A program made the position numbers and the translations under genes. Below, piece by piece: positions 38,193 through 47,542 of a DNA stretch of 64,000 nucleotides (within the stretch, counting starts at the first letter, position 1; the number at the start of each line of letters is the position of its first letter). The stretch is from positions 2,991,001 through 3,055,000 of the forward strand of contig NZ_CP058986.1 of the NCBI RefSeq assembly GCF_019278525.1, given 5' to 3'. Source of the stretch: Polaribacter sp. HaHaR_3_91. Its GTDB lineage: Bacteria > Bacteroidota > Bacteroidia > Flavobacteriales > Flavobacteriaceae. Under the pieces are notes generated by a model that was not told the origin of the DNA, ran no database searches, and saw nothing but the letters and a program-made list of their open reading frames with translations.

Positions 38193-41144
38193 TTAACTCC
38201 TCGGATCTACCGCTACACTCATCTTTTTAGATTGAATTACATTCATACTACAAAATCCATAACGATTGGTGATTTTTCCAAAACAACCATAAATTCCCAT
38301 TCCGTTTACTGGGTATTGATGTACAACATTTGTAAAATGTACGGCATCAAAATAATGACCATCTTGATCAATAAAAGTACTTAGTCTCATTAATTTATTT
38401 TGAGACGTTTTGTTAAAGCGAGTAGTTACCAATAAACCATAAATTAAAACATGCTGATTCTCAAAATCAATCATTTGTTTTGCTTTAATACTTGGCAGAA
38501 AAGGTTCAGTCACCAGTTTAAAATAATCATGCACAGTAAACCCTAATAATTCCATTTCATCATAGACTTTTTCTAACCAATGAGATTCTAGTTTTGGCAA
38601 TTCATACTTTACTTGTTCTGTCTTAAAAAGCAGTTCTTGTTTTGTTTTTTGTTTGGTAGCTTTCAATTTAAAAATAGCTTGCCACAATAGTTGCTTTTTG
38701 GTTTTATGTGAAAAACGAAAAGCATCAATTCTAATTAAAATGGTTAGTTGTTCAATACTAATTACAACACGATCTATAAAGTTCTCTAAAGAGGTAAAAT
38801 CCCCATGTAATTGTCTTTCTGTTAACAATCTTTGAATGGTTAAATGCTCTAAACTTTTTAAATATCCAAAACCTAAATAAATAGTTTTATCTATAACAAT
38901 ATTAGGGTGATTACTTTTATTGATACAAGGCAATTCAATAATTGCTCCTTGCATTTTTGCTTCATGGATATAATGTTCCGTTGAATAAAAGCCACCTCCA
39001 TTATTTAAAACAGCGACCATAAATTCTATGGGATAATAACATTTTAAAAACATACTTTGATAGCTTTCTACAGCATAAGAAGCCGAATGTCCTTTTGCAA
39101 AAGCATAGCCTGCAAAACTTTTAATTTGATTCCATACTTCAAAAATTAAAGCATCTTTATGCCCTTTTTTTCTACAGTTTGCAATAAACTTATCTTCTAC
39201 AGCTTTAAATTCTGATAATGATCTGTATTTCCCACTCATTCCACGTCTTAAAACATCTGCTTCACCCAATGTTAAGTCTGCAAACTTACTCGCCACCTTC
39301 ATCACATCTTCTTGATAAACCATTACACCATAGGTCTCTGGCATAATTTCTAACAAAATAGGATTCGCTTCTTTTCTTTTTTCTGGAAAACGATGTCTTT
39401 TTATAAATTCATCTTTCATTCCTGATCCCGAAACTCCTGGTCTAATAATTGAACTTGCAGCCACTAATCCTAAATAATCTTGGGTTTGTAGTTTTTGCAT
39501 CAATCCTCTCATTGCTGGAGATTCTACATAATAAGCACCAATGGCTCCACCTGACTTTAATAAATCATTGATTTTTTTATCTTTTTTAAAACTTTCTACA
39601 TCCGTAATATCTATGGGAGGATCATTTGGTCTGTTTCTTTTTATAATTTCTAAGGCTTCTTTAATTTTTGCCAAACCTCGTTGTCCTAAAATATCAAACT
39701 TAAAAACACCTACATCATCTGCAATGTTCATGTCAAACTGAACTGTTGGAAATCCTTTTGGAGGTAAACTTGTTGCTGAATAATAATGTATTGGTTTATC
39801 TAAAATCAATATCCCTGCAGAATGGACACTTACATAATTCGGAAAACCCTCAATTAGTTTACCATATTTTAAAACCAACGTTGCAATACTATCCGTTTCT
39901 TGCTGTTTAATTCCCTTACTTAATTTATCTATTTCCTCTTTTGGCAATCCAAATACTTTTCCTAATTCTCTAATGACTGCTTTATACTTAAAAGTATTGT
40001 AGGTTGCTAAAAGTGCTGTGTTTTTAAAGCGTTTAAAAATATAGTTGGTAACATCTTCTCTATCTTTCCATGAAAAGTCAATATCAAAATCAGGTGGAGA
40101 AGCTCTAAAAGGATTGATAAAACGTTCAAAGTACAAATCTAATTCTACAGGATCTACATCTGTAATACCAATAATATAAGCAACAATACTATTGGCTCCA
40201 CTCCCCCTTCCTACATGAAAGTATCCTTTACTTTTTGCATAACTCACAATATCATAATTGATTAAAAAAAAGGAAACAAACTTTAAATCAATAATTACTT
40301 TCAATTCTTTCTCAAGTCGATCGTGTACTTTTTGAGTTGGATTTTTATAACGTTTATGTAAGTTGTTTTTACATAAATCTAATAACATATTGCAATCTTT
40401 TTCAAAACTATTGCAATACTTTTTAAGATTTTGGTTTTTTCTATCTTCGTGAAAGTCAAAAAACGTATTACAACCTTGCAATACTTTTTCTGTGTTTGCA
40501 ATACTATTTGGAAACTCCTTATAAAACGCTAACAATTCTTTTCTTTCATGCATTACATCTGTTGTAAGACATTGTTCTGTTGTAGGAAGTTTACTTAATA
40601 AAGTATTGTTATCTATGGCTCGTAACAATCTGTGTGCGTTAAAATCTTTTTTATTTCGGATGGTAACCTGTTGTTGTATCACAATTCTATCTTCAAACTT
40701 CTTTAAATGAGAAAAACGGAGTTTATTAATTTCTGCAATAGAAACTCCAATAAATTCATTCTCTTTAAAAGAGGTCATGTTTAACTGCAATACTTTTTCA
40801 AATGGATAAACAATAAATACATCTTCTAAATAACTTGGAGTATCTGGAATATCGGTTTTAGATTCTAAAAAAGTAGATAAGTATTGATTGATATTTTGAA
40901 AACCAACATTACTTTTTGCAAGTGCTACAAATTGTTGGGAATTTCCATTTCTGAAATCAACACCAATTACAGGTTTAATGTTATACTTTTTAGCTTGTTG
41001 TATAAAATTCATACAAGCAGAAGTATTGTTGATATCTGTAAGCGCAATACTTTTGATATTGTTTTCTTTTGCGAGTTCTAGTAGTTCTATTTCCGAAAAA
41101 GTACCATAACGTAAGGAATAATAGGTATGACAGTTTAAATACAT
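38193..41144 (-). CDS. DnaE-type DNA polymerase III alpha subunit (DnaE2/ImuC-like)
   Basis: 983 residues, shorter than replicative DnaE (~1,100-1,450 in this phylum). An N-terminal PHP domain (CHTYYSLRYGTFSEIEL) leads to the polymerase core: HVGRGSGANSIVAYIIGITD and the catalytic Asp pair in PPDFDIDFSWKDRE, then a DILGQRGLAKI region and a C-terminal OB fold. It is 11 bp downstream of a DinB gene, controlled by an adjacent S24 repressor, a typical damage-inducible mutagenesis arrangement. It probably extends past lesions bypassed by the Y-family polymerase. Confidence 0.85.
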   Translation of the reverse strand: MYLNCHTYYSLRYGTFSEIELLELAKENNIKSIALTDINNTSACMNFIQQAKKYNIKPVIGVDFRNGNSQQFVALAKSNVGFQNINQYLSTFLESKTDIPDTPSYLEDVFIVYPFEKVLQLNMTSFKENEFIGVSIAEINKLRFSHLKKFEDRIVIQQQVTIRNKKDFNAHRLLRAIDNNTLLSKLPTTEQCLTTDVMHERKELLAFYKEFPNSIANTEKVLQGCNTFFDFHEDRKNQNLKKYCNSFEKDCNMLLDLCKNNLHKRYKNPTQKVHDRLEKELKVIIDLKFVSFFLINYDIVSYAKSKGYFHVGRGSGANSIVAYIIGITDVDPVELDLYFERFINPFRASPPDFDIDFSWKDREDVTNYIFKRFKNTALLATYNTFKYKAVIRELGKVFGLPKEEIDKLSKGIKQQETDSIATLVLKYGKLIEGFPNYVSVHSAGILILDKPIHYYSATSLPPKGFPTVQFDMNIADDVGVFKFDILGQRGLAKIKEALEIIKRNRPNDPPIDITDVESFKKDKKINDLLKSGGAIGAYYVESPAMRGLMQKLQTQDYLGLVAASSIIRPGVSGSGMKDEFIKRHRFPEKRKEANPILLEIMPETYGVMVYQEDVMKVASKFADLTLGEADVLRRGMSGKYRSLSEFKAVEDKFIANCRKKGHKDALIFEVWNQIKSFAGYAFAKGHSASYAVESYQSMFLKCYYPIEFMVAVLNNGGGFYSTEHYIHEAKMQGAIIELPCINKSNHPNIVIDKTIYLGFGYLKSLEHLTIQRLLTERQLHGDFTSLENFIDRVVISIEQLTILIRIDAFRFSHKTKKQLLWQAIFKLKATKQKTKQELLFKTEQVKYELPKLESHWLEKVYDEMELLGFTVHDYFKLVTEPFLPSIKAKQMIDFENQHVLIYGLLVTTRFNKTSQNKLMRLSTFIDQDGHYFDAVHFTNVVHQYPVNGMGIYGCFGKITNRYGFCSMNVIQSKKMSVAVDPRS

Positions 41145-41155
41145 AAAGCAATCAA

Positions 41156-42370
41156 TTATTGTTTTCTATGTGCAAGAACCAAAGGAGGTTCTCCATTAAA
41201 AGGATTGCTAAAACGACCAATAGATTTTGCTCCCATAGAAGCTGCTCTCATAATACTTTTATCTCCATATTTATTTCTAACAGTATCCATTGCATTGTAT
41301 AAATCCAATAGTTGTTCTGTATCGTCAAACAAATTAATTTGGTAATTACCACTGACAATGTCAGATACTTTTACCCCCACCAATCGAATTAACAATCTTC
41401 GTTGATATAATTGTTTAAACAATTCTAAAACAGCAGGAATGATAATGTGATCTGCACTTGTATAGGGAATTTTTATTTGCTTGTTATACGTGTTAAAATC
41501 TGAATATCTAATTTTTACACTAATCACACCTGCTAACTTATCTCCTTTTCTCAATTGATAAGCTAAATTTTCTGCCATTGCAAAAATGGTTTCTTTTAAC
41601 TTTATCATATCAATTGTATCTTTAGTGTAGGTTCTTTCTGTGGATAAAGATTTACGTTCGTGAAAAGCAATAATGGGTGGATTATCTATTCCGTTTGCAC
41701 GTTTCCAAATAGTTTTTCCATTTTTCCCTAAAACGCTTATCATCATTTCTAAAGGCATTTCTTGAATTACTTTTATTTTTTCTACACCTAAATTCCTTAA
41801 AATTTGATACGTTTTTTCTCCAACTGATGGAATTTTACGAATTGATAATGGTGCCAGAAATTCTTTCTCAAACCCTGCATCAATCAACAATTGATTATTG
41901 GGTTTTGCTTCTCCTGTTGCTACTTTAGATACGATTTTGTTTTGTGACATTCCGAAAGAAATAGGCAAACCACTTTCTTTTATAATTCGCTGACGTAATT
42001 CAGAAGCGTATTTATAACTCCCAAAAAAAGCATCCATTCCAGAAAGGTCTGCATAAAATTCATCAATACTCGCTTTTTCAAAAATGGGTACTTTTTCTTT
42101 GATGATTTCTGTAACAATATTTGAGTATTTAGAATAAATACTCGTATTTCCTCTAATAACAATTGCTTCAGGACATAACTTTCTAGCAATTTTCATTGAC
42201 ATACCTGAATGCACGCCAAAAGTTCTCGTTTCATAACTACAAGCTGCCACAACTCCACGATCTCCTGTTCCTCCAACCAACAACGGTTTTTTTTGCAATC
42301 GACTATCAATCAATCGTTCACAAGAGACAAAAAAAGTATCTAAATCGAGATGTAAAATATTTTTCTTCAC
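41156..42370 (-). CDS. Y-family DNA polymerase (DinB/UmuC-like)
   Basis: 404 residues starting with GTG at 42370. Palm motifs are LHLDLDTFFVSCE (Asp) and KASIDEFYADLSG (Asp-Glu), with a helix-hairpin-helix (IRKIPSVGEKTYQILRNLG) and a little-finger domain. Near the C-terminus IVSGNYQINLFDD resembles a beta-clamp binding peptide (QINLF). It forms an operon with dnaE. Confidence 0.9.
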   Translation of the reverse strand: MKKNILHLDLDTFFVSCERLIDSRLQKKPLLVGGTGDRGVVAACSYETRTFGVHSGMSMKIARKLCPEAIVIRGNTSIYSKYSNIVTEIIKEKVPIFEKASIDEFYADLSGMDAFFGSYKYASELRQRIIKESGLPISFGMSQNKIVSKVATGEAKPNNQLLIDAGFEKEFLAPLSIRKIPSVGEKTYQILRNLGVEKIKVIQEMPLEMMISVLGKNGKTIWKRANGIDNPPIIAFHERKSLSTERTYTKDTIDMIKLKETIFAMAENLAYQLRKGDKLAGVISVKIRYSDFNTYNKQIKIPYTSADHIIIPAVLELFKQLYQRRLLIRLVGVKVSDIVSGNYQINLFDDTEQLLDLYNAMDTVRNKYGDKSIMRAASMGAKSIGRFSNPFNGEPPLVLAHRKQ

Positions 42371-42422
42371 ACCACAAAATTAGCTACAAACACAAACAAT
42401 TATTGCTTACATTTGTAGTATT
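42371..42422. promoter_or_regulatory. divergent promoter/operator of the mutagenesis module
   Basis: 52 bp between the repressor and dinB. TACATTTG (42408-42415) is a TAnnTTTG box for the repressor, 7 bp from its ATG; the opposite strand has TAATTTTG for dinB. A dyad CTACAAA ... TTTGTAG spans the space and is the likely repressor operator. Both transcripts would have almost no leader. Confidence 0.6.
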
Positions 42423-43202
42423 ATGAAAATTATATCCAAAAACATACGTCATTTAAGAAGTTTAAAAGCGCTTTCACAAGAGCGTTTAGCTGATGATTTA
42501 AATGTAACAAGATCAAGAATAGGTTCTTATGAAGAGAACAGGTCTTCACCTACTTTAGAGTTTTTAATAGATTTCTCTAACTATTTTAAAGTACCTATTG
42601 ATATATTATTGAAAAACGACCTTACCAAAACTAAAGATATTTCGTTTATAGAAGTTGGAAGCAAACGTGTTTTATTTCCAATTACAGTTGATGACGAAAA
42701 TGAAAATTTAATTGAAGTAGTTTCTGCTAAAACTTCTGCTGGTTATTTATTAGGGTATGATGATCCTGAATATATTGAGCAGTTAGAAAAAATAAAATTA
42801 CCTTTTTTACCTACTGGTAAACACAGAGCATTTCCTATTAAAGGAGATTCCATGTTACCTATGAAAGATGGATCTTATGTGGTTGCTGAATTTGTAGAAA
42901 ATATTACAGATGTTAAAAATGGAACGTCTTATATCATAGTCACTAAAAATGATGGTATGACCTACAAAAGAGTCTATAATCAAATTGAAGAGAAAGGAAG
43001 TTTACTTTTAAAACCTGATAACAGAGAATATCAGTCTTATGAAGTTCCTTTAGAGGAAGTTTTAGAACTATGGAAATTTACTTGTAGCATAAATACGCAA
43101 GAGTATGAAGAACATGAACTAAAATTGAGTAGTATTATGCAAATGTTTAATGGTTTAGGTGTTGAATTGAAACAATTAGAAAAATCTTTAAAAATGAGTT
43201 AA
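42423..43202 (+). CDS. S24-family (LexA/CI-like) repressor
   Basis: 259 residues. An XRE helix-turn-helix (LSQERLADDLNVTRSRIGSYE) precedes a cleavage-type Ala-Gly (KTSAGYLLGY). The S24 peptidase has FPIKGDSMLPMKDGS (Ser) and DGMTYKRVY (Lys). Such proteins cleave themselves when RecA is active. It is divergent from dinB-dnaE, so it probably represses them and itself until damage occurs. Confidence 0.85.
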   Translation: MKIISKNIRHLRSLKALSQERLADDLNVTRSRIGSYEENRSSPTLEFLIDFSNYFKVPIDILLKNDLTKTKDISFIEVGSKRVLFPITVDDENENLIEVVSAKTSAGYLLGYDDPEYIEQLEKIKLPFLPTGKHRAFPIKGDSMLPMKDGSYVVAEFVENITDVKNGTSYIIVTKNDGMTYKRVYNQIEEKGSLLLKPDNREYQSYEVPLEEVLELWKFTCSINTQEYEEHELKLSSIMQMFNGLGVELKQLEKSLKMS

Positions 43203-43273
43203 AAAAATCAATTTTAACCTTTAAGGAATAAAAATCTTAATTATATTTGAATAGAAATTATATATAAATCCGA

Positions 43274-43294
43274 GTACACGATTCAGTACACGAT
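43274..43294. promoter_or_regulatory. putative integrase arm sites, right end of E2 (GTACACGAT pair)
   Basis: GTACACGAT at 43274 and 43286, a 12-bp period, matching the pair at 13496/13508 inside the E2 integrase gene. It lies 46 bp before the attachment repeat. Confidence 0.6.
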
Positions 43295-43340
43295 TTAGTT
43301 AAAATAAAGCATAAAAGCGTGAAATTAGGGTGTTTTGTTA

Positions 43341-43385
43341 AATTCATAACCCTGAGGTCACGGGTTCAAATCCCGTTCTCGCTAC
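43341..43385 (+). repeat. attachment site: 45-bp tRNA-Met 3'-end fragment (E2/E3 junction)
   Basis: Exact copy of 13370-13414. It marks the right boundary of E2 and the left boundary of E3. Only the anticodon-to-acceptor part of tRNA-Met is present, so no functional tRNA is made here. Confidence 0.85.
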
Positions 43386-43406
43386 TATTTTAAATCAATA
43401 AAAAAC

Positions 43407-43435
43407 AACAGTTTAGGTCTCTAAACTGTTTTTTT
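43407..43435 (+). terminator. Rho-independent terminator before the E3 integrase
   Basis: Stem AACAGTTTAG / CTAAACTGTT with a GTCT loop and a seven-T tract, ending exactly at the ATG of the integrase. Same arrangement as at 13436 but unrelated stem sequence. Confidence 0.8.
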
Positions 43436-44905
43436 ATGCAATCAATTTACCATTACCTTACCCTTACAACAGAAATTGAACACGATTTTGAACACGATTC
43501 TAAAGTTTTAAACCTTTTTTCTTCCCCAAAAATCTATACAGCAAAAGGAGATTTATCTAAGCGATGGTACATCTATTTTTCCTTCAGAAATCCAAAAACA
43601 GGGAAATTGGAACGAATGGCAAATGTATATGGTAAAGTAAACCAATACAAAACCAAAGAGAATAGAATGAGCATCTTGTCTTCTTATAGAAAAAACTTGT
43701 TGTTTTTACTAAAACAAGGCTTCAATCCTTTCATAGATAACTCCGAGTTGTATGAGCAGTTGAAAAATCACACTGTTGATATAGAACTAGAAGAAACTCT
43801 TAAAGAAGAAGCAATATCTCCATCAAAAATAAACGAATCTGTAAAAAATGCTGTAAAGGAAGCCCTAGATGAAAATATGATTACTTCACTTTTAGAAAAT
43901 GTAATTCTAAAGGGAGACTTATCTAAAACAACCAAAAAACCTATAAAAAACAACCAAAAAGAAATTCACATAAAAGAACAAAATACTGGGAATAAGAATC
44001 AAGAAGAAATGTCTATTGTAAAAGCTTTTGACTTTGCGCTAAGCTTAAAAGAAAAGGCAGTAAGTAGTGGAACGATAAAAGATTATAAAAGAAAAGCAAA
44101 ACTTTTTATTATTTGGATGGAAGAAACGCATCCAACCAAAAAGAATATAAGAGAAATTTCTAGAAAAGATTTATTAGATTATTTTAATGGAATTGTTTTA
44201 AAAACAAGCGCAAGAAATCGTAATAATTACAGAACAGAATTAGGAAGTATCTTCCAAGTATTAAAAAATAATGAATTGGTTGCTGAAAACTATATTCAAT
44301 CAATTCCTGTATTAAAATCCAAAACAGAAAGAAATAAGGTTTACACATTAAAAGAGCAACAAAATATATTTGAATATTTAGAAAAACAAGATCAACTATT
44401 ATTACTATTCATAAAATTCGTTTCTTATAGTTTCATTAGACCTATTGAGGTTTGTAGAATAAGAATTAAGGACATTAATTTAGAAACTAAAACCGTTCAA
44501 TTTAAGGCTAAGAATAGCCCTTTAAAAACAAAAATTATTCCTAGTATTTTATTTGATGAATTACCAGATTTATCAAAGTTAGATAAGGAATCCTTTTTAT
44601 TTACTCCAGAAACAATTGGAGCTTTCTGGGATGCAAATGAAACTAATAGAAGAGATCATTTTTCTAAAAGATTTAGAAAAGTTGTAAAAGACCATTTTAA
44701 ATTGAATGAAGATTATGGAATTTATAGTTTTAGACATACCTTTATCTCAAAATTATATAGAAAACTGAGAGAAAATGCTTCTCCTTTTGAAGCTAAGAGT
44801 AATTTAATGCTGATTACAGGACATAAATCAATGAGTGCATTGGAAAAATATTTAAGAGAAATTGATGCAGAGTTGCCAGAAGATTACTCAAAATTATTTA
44901 AGTAA
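43436..44905 (+). CDS. tyrosine recombinase/integrase of element E3
   Basis: 489 residues, homologous to the E2 integrase over its full length. Catalytic motifs are RPIEVCRIR, YSFRHTFISKLY and GHKSMSALEKYLREI. The N-terminus EIEHDFEHDS is encoded by a GAACACGAT pair (43478, 43490), matching the arm word at the right end of E1 (13302). So E1 and E3 seem to share integrase specificity, while E2 uses the GTACACGAT variant. Confidence 0.9.
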   Translation: MQSIYHYLTLTTEIEHDFEHDSKVLNLFSSPKIYTAKGDLSKRWYIYFSFRNPKTGKLERMANVYGKVNQYKTKENRMSILSSYRKNLLFLLKQGFNPFIDNSELYEQLKNHTVDIELEETLKEEAISPSKINESVKNAVKEALDENMITSLLENVILKGDLSKTTKKPIKNNQKEIHIKEQNTGNKNQEEMSIVKAFDFALSLKEKAVSSGTIKDYKRKAKLFIIWMEETHPTKKNIREISRKDLLDYFNGIVLKTSARNRNNYRTELGSIFQVLKNNELVAENYIQSIPVLKSKTERNKVYTLKEQQNIFEYLEKQDQLLLLFIKFVSYSFIRPIEVCRIRIKDINLETKTVQFKAKNSPLKTKIIPSILFDELPDLSKLDKESFLFTPETIGAFWDANETNRRDHFSKRFRKVVKDHFKLNEDYGIYSFRHTFISKLYRKLRENASPFEAKSNLMLITGHKSMSALEKYLREIDAELPEDYSKLFK

Positions 44906-45508
44906 AAAATGAGCAAAGAAACTAGAAAAGTAAATGTAATTTATCAGGAGCTTAGAAAGAGGGTATTTTACCCTCTTTTACTCAATTCCTCAAAATTCTA
45001 TTTCGAACACTTAATTGAACAAGTACAAATCTAACAAATAGAATGGGGGTTTGATGTTTTGATATTAGCAAGAAAAAAAATGGATATTGTCTTTATTGAC
45101 GATAAAGATGAATCACAAGAAATTTTAAATAAACGGAGTCTTTTAAACGAAAACTTGTTTGATTTAGTAGACTGTCAAATAGAACTCAAACCTGATTAAT
45201 TTTTCTTTTTTACCTAAAAAACTGCTATAACAATACCCAATATGTTACCTAATAATACTATTGCTTAGCTCAAACTCACTTTATTTAACAACTTTTTTAT
45301 AACTCCATAATAGTATAAAAATCAAGTGCAATTATTTTACATTGCCTATATTATGCGTTAATTATACGTAAAATTAACGCATAATTCAACTATAGATATA
45401 CTTAAATTCATAATTATTTTTAATAAAAATAAAGAGTATTATATAAAACAAAAATTTAAACTAAAGACTTTTCAAAGCATCTAACTCCACTCCTATCACA
45501 AATAACAT
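44906..45508 (+). other. decayed region with two short reading-frame remnants
   Basis: Short frames at 44909-45034 (41 codons, MSKETRKVNVIYQELRK...) and 45080-45199 (39 codons, MDIVFIDDKDESQ...QIELKPD) look like remains of larger genes. An inverted repeat AGAGGGTA-TTT-TACCCTCT lies at about 44956. No intact gene is present. I could not identify a parent for either frame. Confidence 0.4.
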
Positions 45509-46155
45509 TTGTGTAATACAAAACTTGATTTGTGTTACAAGTATTTTATCAATCCTTTTAAAGTATCTCCTTCATATTTTGATAATGATTTTTCTTGGAA
45601 AAATCAAGATAATGTAACTAACTATAGTTTTACTCCCAATAAATACAAATCATTGCTTACAACTTACCATACATTTAAATACAGAAGTATAATTTGATAA
45701 TTAAGAAAAATATTTGAATTACCTAAAAAAGACATTGATACACAAAGTTAAGACTTCTAAATAACAAAAAACGTTTTTCAATAGTACCGAAACTCCCTAA
45801 AATAAGGCTTTAAAACAAAAAAGTAACAGTTTAGCAAAAACAAAAAATAGTTAGTATTGCAAAATTAGTTTTAAATGGAAAATTAATTGAAGGATTCCCC
45901 AATTACCTCAATGTTCATTCAGCAGGAATTTTAATTTTAGAAAAAACCGATTCTTCAGTATACTACAACGAATCTTACGTCAAAAGGATATTCTACTATT
46001 CAACTTGATTTGAATATTACTGATGATGTAGATATTTTTAAGTTTGATATTATACGGCAACATGGTTTTACTAAAGTTAAAAAAACTCTTGAAATTATAA
46101 AAAATAAACCCAGTAATTTTTCAATTGGTATTAAAGATGTAGAATAATTTAAAAC
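45509..46155 (+). pseudogene. decayed dnaE (DnaE2-like) fragment
   Basis: Broken frames match the intact polymerase at 38193-41144 in order. FINPFKVSPSYFDNDFSWKN corresponds to FINPFRASPPDFDIDFSWKD, then KKDIDTQS to KEEIDKLS, then GKLIEGFPNYLNVHSAGILI to GKLIEGFPNYVSVHSAGILI, then DVDIFKFDI. Several stops and frame changes separate the pieces. It shows E3 once carried a similar mutagenesis polymerase, here on the plus strand. Confidence 0.85.
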
Positions 46156-46281
46156 TAAAAGACATTGTGTATATCTTTACATTACACTCGAATCAAAAAT
46201 CAACGAATTAAATCTATTAAAGCACAAAGCTACATACTTCTTATTTAGTTTATTTTCACTACATTAGATAATTATTTAGCT

Positions 46282-47399
46282 ATGAAATCTATTATTTTAC
46301 TTCCTAACATTCATAAGGGTTCAAATATTGTTATGATTAATTTTCCTTTTGATCAGGAAATAAAAAATCATTTAAAATTATTACCCGAGGTACAATGGAG
46401 CCAAAATTTGAAATCTTTCTACATTAAAGATTCTTCAAGTAATAGGAGTTTATTATATAACCATATTCGACTAAAAAAATGGTTTGTTAATTATGAAAAA
46501 CTTAAAAAAAAAGTTATACCTCCGTCAGAAGAAATCTACAAATTGGTCTTACCTGCTTTATCTATCGACTTAACTTCAGAATTAAAAAAAAGTTTAAAAG
46601 ATGGTTGCAACAAAAAAGATTAAGTGAGAATACTGTTAATACTTATGTGGAAGTAACTGCATATTTTCTTCGTTATGGATTACTAAAAAAAAATGAAGAT
46701 TATTCAATAAAATTAATTGAACAGTTTAACTATGACTTTATATTTAGAGCAAACAGATCCGTATCCTATCAAAATCAATGTATTAATGGAATCAAAAAAT
46801 TTCTTTTTTTTAAAGGTATAGAAATTAATTTATTAAATATTGAAAGACCTAAGAAAGAAAAGAAATTACCAGCAGTTTTAAGTGTTGCAGAAATTAAAGC
46901 CATATTTAATAATCTTACAAATCTAAAGCATAAAACATTATTAAGTCTTCTTTATTCTGGTGGACTCAGAATTGGGGAAGCATTAAATTTAAAAGTTGAT
47001 GATATTGATAGCAAAAGAATGTTAATTCATATTAAGCAAGCTAAGGGGAAAAAAGACAGGTATACTTTGCTCTCGTATTCTTTTTTAATACTTCTTAGAG
47101 AGTACTATTTAGCTTATAAACCTAAAGTTTTTCTTTTTGAAGGGCAAAATGGACATAAATACAGTGGTGCCAGTGCTCAAGCTGTGTTAAAAAAAGCATT
47201 GAAAAATACTAAAATTACAAAAAAGGTTACATTACATACTTTAAGACACTCTTTTGCAACACATTTATTAGAAAATGGAACAGATATTAGGTATATACAA
47301 GAATTATTAGGTCATAGTAGCCCAAAAACTACAATGATATATACTCATGTTACAAAAACTAGTCTTAAAAATATTAAAAATCCTTTTGATGAATTGTAG
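46282..47399 (+). CDS. XerD/IntI-like tyrosine recombinase, -1 frameshifted at an A8 run
   Basis: Two frames make one protein of ~370 residues: 46282-46623 (N-terminal module with FPFDQEIKNHLKLLPEVQWS) and 46605-47399. A -1 shift at A8 (46584-46591) joins them and reads LKKKFKRWLQQKRLSENTVN, restoring the usual core-binding domain. The catalytic domain has SGGLRIGEALNL (Arg), HTLRHSFATHLLENG (His-x-x-Arg-His) and GHSSPKTTMIYTHV (Tyr). It lies ~110 bp before the first cassette of the second array and points the same way. Candidate recombinase for the cassettes. The shift may be programmed (A_AAA_AAA) or a mutation. Confidence 0.8.
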
Positions 47400-47480
47400 G
47401 AATAAATTACTTTTAAAGAATCATATTCAATGTATAAATATAATCATAAAACTTCAGCATATAAACCCAAATAAGAGATA

Positions 47481-47520
47481 TATACTGATATAACATAAGC
47501 ATATAAACAAGTTACCACCA
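47481..47520 (+). promoter_or_regulatory. attI-like site at the start of array 2
   Basis: CATAAGCATATAAACAA then GTTACCACCA resembles the right half of the attC-like sites (CATATACAA...CGTTACCACCA) but lacks a proper left half and hairpin. It is the first junction after the recombinase gene and opens the first cassette, where an integron would have attI. Confidence 0.5.
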
Positions 47521-47542
47521 ATTAAAAAGTATCAAAGATAAA

